33,161 bases of DNA, from contig NW_013546878.1 of the NCBI RefSeq assembly GCF_000711695.1, forward strand, positions 1 to 33,161, read 5' to 3'. This document shows, piece after piece, positions 21,235 through 30,136 of the stretch. A model generated the notes under the pieces. The model was not told the origin of the DNA. It did no database searches and saw nothing but the letters and a program-made list of their open reading frames with translations. The stretch comes from Tilletiaria anomala UBC 951. Lineage: Eukaryota > Basidiomycota > Exobasidiomycetes > Georgefischeriales > Tilletiariaceae. The first letter of the stretch is position 1, and every line of letters begins with the position of its first letter. The position numbers and the translations under genes were made by a program.

Positions 21235-24200
21235 ATGCTACCTAGAACCATGCTCCGCGGCCTCGCCTATCAAGCCTCCCAGCGGCCGATCGAGACGATC
21301 GTCAGCGTCTTCATCTTCGTCACCTTATCATACTTCAAGCTGCTACATGCCATCACGCATTCCAACTTCTTCGACTCGTTGGGCACAGATGTAATCGGAT
21401 TGGATCTCGCGTCTTCCGTAACGAGTTCAGCCAGCGGGGCCCATAATGCTTCATATGGAAAAAGCACGTGGGTCAAGGCACCATCGGCTGCCGGTATCGC
21501 CGACCTCTGGCAAGCGCGCACCCTGTCGCCAGAGGAGCAGGCCGCGCTCGGCACACAGCTGCTCTCGCTCAGGCCGATCCTTCTCGTCGACACCGATGCA
21601 TCCTCGCAAGACGGCAGCCGATCAGTCCTTCAGGCCGTCACGCGGGCCGTGAGCAATGCTCTGACCAGCGCGAGCGGAATCGTCTCCAAGCCCGTCTCGG
21701 TCGACGCGTCCGTCTCTACGTTTGCCGTCGCCTTCGAGGGCGCAAACACGGCGGAAGAGAAAGAGTTGCTCTTGCAGCTCAGCGAGGAGTCCTTCCTCAG
21801 CGGCATCATTAACTCCAGCCTCAACGCTAAACTCCCAAGCCGAAGCTCCGAGACGCACCAGTGGCAGCTCTTGCCCATCCTCTCCGCGCATAGCTTTGCA
21901 CAGGCCGGACGACCGATCCCTCGTGTCGCCCAGTCGCAGCATCCGACCGAGCAGATGCGTTCGTTCCGATGGATGGCGTATGCCAGTCGCTCGCTCGTAG
22001 AAAAATTCTGGGCGCTGCTCAAGGTGCGTCATTTCTCGGCTATTCCGCATCCCTTTGTACACTTTTTGTCTGCTTGTGCCTGTTCGTGGTCTCTGACACG
22101 TCGACTCCACTCCATTCACCCCTGTTGCATACTTGTCTGTCTCGTCACTTCCCGCTTCAACAGAAAGCAGACTCAGCAGACATTTTCGTCATGCTGTCCG
22201 CCTACGTCTTTATGCATGCATCATTTGTCAACCTCTTCCTCTCCATGCGCAAATTTGGCTCCAATTTTTGGCTAGGTGAGCACGCTGCAGACCCTGTGTT
22301 TGGATTTCATTCGTGGCTGACTCTCGACCTTTCTTCCCTGCTGCTTCGTAGGTACCTCGGTCCTCATCTCGAGCACATTCGCTTTCCTGCTTGCCCTTAC
22401 CACCGCCTACTACTGCGGCGTGACTGTCGACCCGATCTGCTTGTCTGAGGCTCTCCCGTTCTTTGTCGTGATTGTCGGGTTCGAGAAGCCCTACAATCTC
22501 ACACGTGCAGTCTTTACCCACCCCTCTTTTGCACCTTCCCACCCGAGTCCGAGCAAGGCGAAGCGCAACTTCCTTCTCGACGCTCTCAACGAGACGGAGC
22601 CAGCTTCGCAGGATGGCGCCGCGGATGTACCGCACACCGGAAGCATCTCGCGCGAGGAGTCTTTCGTGCGCGCTCTTACCGCCCGCCTCAGGGAGGAATC
22701 CGCCGCGCTCAGCTGGGACCTGCCGCAGCCACTTCCAGCTCGTGACATTATCCTCTCCGCCATCGACACCGAGGGCACGCGAATCGCGAAAGATTACATG
22801 ATCGAGATCGCCGTCTTGGCTGTCGGTGCGACCAGCGGCCTCAGTGGCCTTCGCGAGTTCTGTCAGCTGGGTGCGCTCATCCTTGCGTTCGACTGCGTTT
22901 TCCTCTTCTCCTTCTACGCCGGCATCCTCACCGTCATGGTCGAGGTACATCGCATCAAGATCCTCCGCGGCACTCGCAATGTCCAGCAGCTTGCCACCCC
23001 GCCTAACAATGACACCGATCAGGATGCGCTCGATGCAACGCGGTCCAGCGGCACGCCGACGCCGACTTCCCAGTCGTCGAACAGGGGGCTGAGCCCGAGC
23101 AGGGCGAACCGTCCGCTCTGGCACAAGGCCTTCAAGCTTGTCTTTGGCTACATTCCCTTTGAGAGGCGAAAGGGCACCGAGAATCCAGTTGCTAGGCTCA
23201 AGATCATGCTCTTGACCTCCTTCCTCATCCTCCACTCGCTCAACCTGGTCTCGACGCTGACGACGCAGTCAGCTTTCTCCCGACACCAGTCAACGCAGGT
23301 GCTCACGCCGCACGAGGCATTCCTCCAATTGACCGGCCTCACCAGTTGGACGCCGAATGCGCCAGCTTTGTCACCGCTACTCGCAGACCTGGCACGCCAG
23401 CACAAGGATAATCTCGTCGTGCAGGTCTCTGAGCCTGTCATCCTCGCGCTTGTCGACCCGCAGTCGCCGAACGCGCAGGCCAACACGCTCAGCGCCCTTG
23501 CTTTGAATATGTCTGCATTGAACAAGACGCTGAAGGCGCGCTCCATCTTTGTGACTCGTGAAGTCGGCCGGTCGTCCAGCTTTGACGTCCTAGACAGCCT
23601 CATGCTTGGCTGGACGAGCATCGTTGGCGACCCGGTCATCAGCAAATGGATGTCCATTGCGCTCGCTGTCAGCATCTTCCTCAACACGTACCTTCTCAAG
23701 GGGATTGCCACCGGCAATGCTGCAGTAGCGCAGGGCAATGCAGCAGGTGCAGCAGCTTTTGCGGCTGCGCGTATGCTTGGAGCTCACTTGAACCCCGAGC
23801 AGACCTTGAACGAGCGTCTGGACCATGTTCGTCGGCGTTGGAGCGACAAGGGGAGTGATCGCACGAAAGTCGATGCAACAGGCATCGACAGTTATCACAA
23901 GCGAATGGCGCGGATCTCGGCAGAGAAAGCTTCCTCCAAACTAGAGCTGCCTGGGCCGATGCCGAGCGCGTCGGTTCACAGCACTGGTGTACCAGCCGCT
24001 GCGATCAAGTCCGATGTGGGTGAGGCGCTGCGGAAGCTCAATGGCCATCGTGATTTGCCTACCACTTCCGACGGAGAAGGCGCGTTGGTTTCTCCCAGGG
24101 AGCGCGTCGTGTCTCTTAGCCTGCAGCCCACCACACAGATGTCCGCAAACCGCAATGTCGATGTTCGACCCTTCGACGAGCTGCTGGAGCTGTATGCAGG

Positions 24201-25712
24201 CGGGGCAGGCGTCTTTTTCCTCTCTGACGAGGAGATTATTGTCCTCTCGCAAAAAGGCAAGATTGCTGGGCATGCGCTCGAGAAGCTCCTCCAAGACCAC
24301 GACCGAGCTGTCAGGATCCGAAGGGCGCTCGTCTCCCGTGCCTCATTCAGCCGTTCGCTGGAGACTTCCCTTCTGCCGCACAGCAACTACAACTACGCTC
24401 AGGTCATGGGTGCATGTTGCGAAAATGTCGTAGGCTACATGCCCATCCCCGTCGGCATTGCTGGTCCGCTCAACATTGATGGTCAGACGATCCCGATTCC
24501 GATGGCCACGACCGAGGGCACGCTTGTCGCCTCGACGTCACGTGGCTGCAAGGCCCTCAATGCGGGCGGCGGTGTGACGACCGTCCTCACCCAGGACGCC
24601 ATGACGCGTGGTCCTGCGCTGGAATTTCCTTCGGTCATTCAGGCGGCCAAAGCGAAGCGATGGATTGACTCACAAGAAGGTGCAAGCACCATCAAAGCTG
24701 CCTTCGACTCGACCTCTCGCTTTGCAAGGCTGTCATCACTGCGCTGCGTGCTTGCCGGTCGTACTCTCTTTGTCCGCTTTGCTACGGCCACTGGTGACGC
24801 CATGGGCATGAACATGATCTCGAAGGGTGTGGAAAAGGCATTAGTAATGATGACTGAGGACCACTTCCCGGATATGAAGGTGCTGTCTTTATCCGGCAAC
24901 TATTGTACGGACAAGAAGCCTGCTGCGATCAACTGGATCGAGGGGCGAGGCAAGAGTGTTGTCGCAGAGGCCGTCGTACCGGGCAGCGTTGTCAAGACTG
25001 TGCTCAAGACGACCGTCGCTGACCTCGTCAACCTCAATATCAAGAAGAATCTCATCGGCAGTGCCATGGCTGGCTCCATTGGAGGATTCAACGCGCATGC
25101 CGCGAACATTTTGACTTCGATCTATCTGGCGACCGGGCAAGACCCCGCACAGAATGTCGAGAGCTCCAATTGCATGACTTTGATGGAGGCCACAAATGGC
25201 GGAGAAGACCTTCTGATCACTGTCTCTATGCCCTCGATTGAGGTCGGTACAGTCGGCGGTGGCACTGTGCTCTCGCCGCAACGCGCCATGCTGGAGATGA
25301 TCGGCGTCGCGGGTGCGCATCCGAGCAAGCCGGGTGCCAACGCGCAGCGCCTGGCATGCATTATCGCCGCCTCGGTCATGGCTGGCGAGTTGAGCCTAAT
25401 GTCTGCATTGGCTGCCGGACATCTGATCCAGGCACACATGAAGCATAACCGCAGTGTGCCATCTACGCCAGGCAACGTCACGCCGAACCGACCAGAGACG
25501 CCGAAACACTTTGCTGCACAAATGAGTGAGTATCGCATCACAAGTGGCTTGAAGGAACAACCTGACCGATCATAATCACGTATTTCTTGACAGCTCCGCT
25601 CGTGGCTATGTCCATCAACGGGAGCGCCGCCCCATCTCGAACATCGCCGACAACCTCGGAACCGACCACATCGCTACGGATCGATCACGCGCGAAGGGCC
25701 ACGCACCACTGA
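21235..25712 (+). CDS. HMG1: HMG-CoA reductase, 4 exons
   Basis: ER-membrane enzyme reducing HMG-CoA to mevalonate with two NADPH, the committed step of sterol and isoprenoid synthesis. The exons are 21235-22023, 22164-22275, 22352-25525 and 25594-25712, giving about 1397 residues. A hydrophobic anchor near the N-terminus ([18 protein letters not shown]) is followed by a lumenal domain and a sterol-sensing segment ([20 protein letters not shown] at 264, through [19 protein letters not shown]). A long Ser/Ala linker follows. The catalytic domain starts near [17 protein letters not shown] (about 991). Expected residues are seen: Glu in TTEGTLVAS (1022), Lys in DKKPAAINW (about 1155), Asp in GQDPAQNV (1231), His in AHMKHNRS (1329), plus the [11 protein letters not shown] motif. 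The Ser of HNRS (about 1335) matches the AMPK-regulated Ser872 of the human enzyme. The last exon adds a polar tail ending RRATHH; retaining the 68-bp intron would instead give a different short tail. Confidence 0.96.
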
Positions 25713-26238
25713 TCGTCTGTGCCACCAATCTCCTCGTACATCCAGCGATATCCAAGAACACATCCTGCCGATGCTAACGTGCCTTCTCTGCTTCATGGCG
25801 GAAGCCGCCATCCAACTATCCAACATCGCCATCAATACCGTGCATAGCCGACTATACTGTCCCTTCTCGATCAACATTCGCCGTTATCATCTGTAATGTA
25901 TGCAAACCGGCTTGGTGCGTTGGCAATAATCGGAGCACGAATAGACTTTGCTGGTGCATGTGCAGCGATTCCTTTGTTTTGCTTGCGGGGCGTATCCCCG
26001 TATAATACAATCTGATGCATGACTTTGAAGTAAATGTTTGCTGGTTGCTGATCTAGCGCTGCTGCGCTGCTGCTGATGATGATGATGATGATGAGAGTAG
26101 GAGAAGCGCCGCCCAAAAAGCCGTTCTGCCCGTTACAATTTGCGAACGTCAAGCCAAATCCCTAGAGTATCGATGTTTGACAGACCGTAACCATTTGGAG
26201 ATTTAATAAGATAGCAAGGGTGTGTGATGGGGCGGCGG
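25713..26238. other. Convergent spacer, HMG-CoA reductase / UBL3-like gene
   Basis: About 526 bp between the two stop codons, holding both 3' regions and a compound microsatellite (separate entry). Nothing else is supported. Confidence 0.5.
26057..26092. repeat. Compound (TGC)n(GAT)6 microsatellite
   Basis: An interrupted run of TGC/GCT triplets leads directly into six perfect GAT units (26075-26092). It is non-coding and lies in the convergent spacer, so it is likely length-variable between strains. Confidence 0.8.
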
Positions 26239-26956
26239 CTAGCAGATGATGCATCGGCATCCGCCGACGCCCGATGATCCTGCTGCGCTGCTCTTCAACA
26301 GCGACTCGTCTGTATAACACGGCCGGGAAGACACTGCATATCAGCTTGAAGTACCGTGTGCGTCATTACGGAATACACACCATCAGCACCATCCGTCGCA
26401 TTGGACCAGTTCGGCCGGATCACGAGATGGACGACCGTGGCGGCGACTTGTGTCGATGGGGATGACGAAAGTGTGGTCGCGACGTTGGGGACGTCATCTA
26501 AGGCAACTCGGTCATCAAGGAAATGACCGAGATGGAGTAGGCGCAGAGAGGCTGCGTGCGGCGGTCGTTCCGGCCATTCTTTGTAGAGAGGGCGGCGATG
26601 GTGGTGGTGGGGGGAGGGGAAAAGCCAGGCGATGAGCGAGTATCAGCAGTGCTCTGGCGAGAGTGGGGACGGCGTGCGCGCACAGTTGACATCAAACTCG
26701 GCTCACCTTGTCGCCACTCGTTAAAGATGATTTCCTTTACTGCCTTCACTGTGATGTTGGCGGGGAAGGTCCACGTATGCCGCTGCCCAGAGGTCGCGAG
26801 AAGTGTGTGTAGAGTCGCTATTCGAGCAGGGTTGGCGAGGTCCAGTGTGCGCTCCGTTTGCTGCTTCTGTTGTGCGTCGGGCACATCTGCTTGGCATAAA
26901 GGTTCGGCCTGGGGCTGTGACTGCAACTGCAAATGCGGTTGCTGCGATGGCATCAT
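26239..26956 (-). CDS. UBL3: UBL3/MUB-type membrane-anchored ubiquitin-fold protein, 3 exons
   Basis: The exons are 26707-26956, 26381-26578 and 26239-26333, with introns of 128 and 47 bp and all phases consistent, giving 180 residues. After a Gln-rich N-terminus, a ubiquitin-like fold runs from about residue 55: RHTWTFPANITVKAVKEIIF, NEWRQ-EWPERPPHAASLRLL (join of exons 1 and 2), HLGHFLDDRVAL, and TVVHLVIRP. This follows human UBL3 (phenylalanine-rich beta turn, NWP.DW, LRLIYQGRFL, TTVMHLVAR). The third exon ends GGCRCIIC, a CaaX box (CIIC) preceded by another Cys, like the CCVIL end of UBL3; farnesylation with possible palmitoylation would tether it to membranes (family knowledge). UBL3/MUB proteins act as membrane-targeted ubiquitin-fold modifiers or E2 recruiters. 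The 47-bp intron is the shortest in the window, and a donor nine bases upstream is an in-phase alternative. Confidence 0.85.
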
Positions 26957-28263
26957 GCTCCCATCTGAGAGAGCGATGGGCGATGCTGAGTGGAGTACAC
27001 TTGGGGATCAGGGGTATCACCGATGGCTGGCTGCGCGGCTGGCAAGACGGGGGCGTCTTTCACGGTGATATATACGCTAGTGGACTGGAGGAGATCTTGC
27101 CATAAGCGATGTCGGTAGGGTGGGCGACTTGTGCTGCTGTAATCGACTCCATCAAACTAAGCATGTATTCAATTACATGCATACAGCCGACATATGATGA
27201 ACGAAGCGAGCGCAGAGTCTAGGTGGCTGGCCGGTGTTAGTGATCGAGACTGCATAGAGAGTGGTGCAGTGCCCGCGCCCTGCCCCTCGCGTGTCATCGC
27301 GTGATGGCGCATGTAGCCACACGGGCCCGTAGGGGCGAGCGAGGTGGCAAATGATGACATGTTGCCTGATGGAGCGAGACCTCCTTTGTTTGCCTGGCTG
27401 TGGCTGCGACTATGAATAGGGAGCTTATGCGTGGACTTCTCGCTTCTCCATTACTGTATGAAGGTAGTGGATCCTCACTACGGTTTGATTTAATACCGGT
27501 GGCAGCAATGCATCTTTCGCACCTGCAAGTAGTCAGCAATGTATGAGGACATGTGGATTTGGGACAGACTCCTCTTTTCTCCGCCTTTGTAGCTGCATCG
27601 TGAAGCAATGACGAGCGGCGGGTCCCGTCAACAACATCTGACACCCGTGACAAGTAGCGCAGAAACACAGCTTCACACAGCTCGATCACGAACAGCAGAT
27701 AGCAGCCCTTTTAGCATTCGATGCCCAATACTCGACTTGCACCTTGAGAGCTTTCTCGTTTGCCCGCTGCGCAAAAAGCTCAATACACATGTGTTTTCGT
27801 CAGTGGTTCTCGTCTTTTCTTGATCTAAAGTTCAAGCTGTCATTCATGCCTCAAGCTTCCAAGCCTGTCCCGGTGCTTCTCTTTATCTCAGCAGCCGACG
27901 GCTCGTTGCCCCTCGAGTCTCTCACAGACACTCCCCAAACCCTTGCCTTAATGTACCACAGATGAGGCTGTCCCATTAGTTGGCAAGTTGCTGGCGCAGA
28001 CTGCCCAAGCGTACACCGATGTCGATTACGTAACACACATTTTCTGGTACATCAACATTCAGAACTCCCGCAGAGCAGAGCCGATCAGGCAGATGCCTAT
28101 CTCTAACTTTAGTGCTGGTTACAGCAAACCCCGCTTTTGAGATGGTCATGGCTATGTAAGACGGCAAGCACTTGGGTCCTGAGAACGGGGAGACGAGACC
28201 CTGATCCACAGATGATCACCCCTTGTGGTACGTTGTATACCGTTGCAAGCAAAGTCGTGCACG
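26957..28263. other. Divergent intergenic region, UBL3-like / ELP5
   Basis: About 1.3 kb with no gene I can support. Both promoters should be here. GTGATATATACGC at about 27065-27077 is TATA-like and lies 110-120 bp upstream of the minus-strand start at 26956. Small open frames at 27608-27823 and 27848-27964 show no domain. Confidence 0.5.
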
Positions 28264-30043
28264 ATGCCGGCGCAGGCTGGGCCTTCATCCGTCGCCCTTG
28301 ACGTGCTCAATCACTCTCGCCATCATGCCATCGGCGCCTCTTCCTCGTTCCACACACACGCGCACGCGCATGCGCTAGCACAAGCACCCTCCCTTTCCAT
28401 CCTAGGCGAGTCTCTGGCTCAGTCCAGCGTTCCATTTCAGCGCGAATTAGTCGCCAGGGCACTAGAGAGGTGAGAAATTGTGCGGCGACACTTGGCCTTT
28501 GTTCCGTTCCCTGCTGAGCAGGCCGTACCTGTCCTTCTTGCTCTAAGGGGAGAGCCGGTGCTGCTTGTCACGCTTTTACGGCACCCTTCTATATACTTGG
28601 ATGCCCTGCCACCTGACCTGGAGAAGCGCGCCCACGGAGGACTTGTGCACACTCTCGACATCTGCAGTTCAGATGCTTACAGCAATTCGGCGCCGCAGGC
28701 ACCGTCTTTCGATACCAAATCAATCCAAGACGCCATCGCTCGGGTGTACACTCAAGGTGCGTTTTGAGCATACAAAGGCCGCGACTGCATTCCTGTCCAT
28801 CTCCTGACTGCCCGGTAAATGTCGAATTGATTCTGATGACCGTCTCGAACAGCCCGCGGTCGTCTGTCTGTAATCATCGACTCTGTCGAGCCGCTCTTGA
28901 CCGAAACCGACAATGCCTCGGATGTTGTAGTCGACGTGGTACGAAGCGCGCTCGCTTCGTTGAGAGGTAAGCGTGGGATATTTTTCTCGCTGCTGGCGTG
29001 GGCTAGAGTTTTGCAGCCGACTGAGGCAAATGTTTCATGGCGCTTGAAACCCTCCCGGGCTTTCTGCAGATGGCAGCCGTTTGCTTGTCGGAGTTCCACT
29101 TGATAGCCTCTCGGAAGAAGCAGAAAGTCTGCTTCAACAGTTTGAAAACCCGCTACTCTGGGATCGCGGGTCCAGTACGCCATCCGGCACAGTGGCGCCA
29201 GGTACCTTCACTCGCCTCTCCATCCAACCAGCTGCTTTGGCAGCGTTTATTCGGAAAGAGTACGGTCTCGTCATGCCGCCGACACCTCCCGCCTTGCGAA
29301 GGCACCTGAGGAACATCGAGCATCAAAGATCAGATGATGAGAGCCAACGCGCCAGCCATGATGCCGGTGGCCACGCAGACGATGAAGATCAGCAGAGCGC
29401 TGATCCCAGACTGTGGGGAATTCTCGAGGCGGTGATCAGTAGAGGCCCTCTAGGATCTGGCACATCCAACGTAGGTTGGTGGAATGCGCATCAGCGGGAC
29501 GACCGGCCGCCGCTGGAAGCTCTCTCCAGCTCAGACTATCTGAGCCACCAGGCATCCAGCTTCCCTGGCACACAAAGGGCGAACGCTGCCAGACGCGCGA
29601 GCGAGCATCAGCAAGCGGCATATCAGGCTTGCATTTATGCAAGGCAGCGGCAAAGGAGTGGCAAATTCGCTCAGGAGGTGTTGCACTATCGCATTCATGA
29701 CGGTCGGCTGCATCTGCTGCCCATTTTGCCACATACTGCAGGTGACGCATCAGCAGTCCCGGCAGCATCTGGCGCTAAATACGGAGAGGGCGAGCACCAA
29801 AAAGGGAAAGCACAAAGCGCAGGACCGAGACTGTCTGACCAGTTTTCTTCAGATACAACGCATGCCGGCATGCTTTTTAAGCTACCTTTCAACCTCAATG
29901 AAACCGGCGATCAGCGGGCACGCAGAGAAGGTGTTGCGTTGCCTCACGCTCAGCTTGCCCAAGCCCCTGGCCGAGTGATCTTCCAGCCCGAGAGCGACGA
30001 TGATCCGGACGAGGATGATCCGGATGATGATGTCGAGCTGTGA
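28264..30043 (+). CDS. ELP5: Elongator complex subunit Elp5, 4 exons
   Basis: Subunit of the Elp4-Elp5-Elp6 RecA-like ring of Elongator, which supports wobble-uridine (cm5/mcm5) modification of tRNAs. The exons are 28264-28469, 28548-28756, 28853-28966 and 29070-30043 (introns of 78, 96 and 103 bp), giving 500 residues. The first join reads ELVARALE-RGEPVLLVTLL; it needs the TCTAAG acceptor at 28547, because the closer CAG at 28521 leaves the wrong phase. The RecA-like core shows GRLSVIIDSVEPLLTETDN and SRLLVGVPLDSLSEEAESL. The hallmark C-terminus is present: MLFKLPFNLNETGDQRARRE, then VALPHAQ, GRVIFQPESDDDPDEDDPDD. Walker motifs are absent, as is normal for Elp5. The middle (about 240-400) is a low-complexity insertion. 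It lies tail-to-tail with NOG2, 93 bp between stops. Confidence 0.88.
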
Positions 30044-30136
30044 AGCACTGGGCACTGTGCTCACACTGTAATGAGAACGCGATGGTCAGGGCCATTGCGA
30101 TATGCTAGATATAATACAACAAATGCATGTGACGAT

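Noticed and set aside
22024-22163. 140-bp HMG-CoA reductase intron as another snoRNA host
   Set aside because: It is pyrimidine-rich with no C/D boxes, no H or ACA box with paired stems, and no obvious rRNA guide.
28519-28521. CAG as the acceptor of ELP5 intron 1
   Set aside because: It leaves the wrong phase relative to the donor at 28470, while the TCTAAG ending at 28547 restores the frame and a natural RALERGEPVLL reading.
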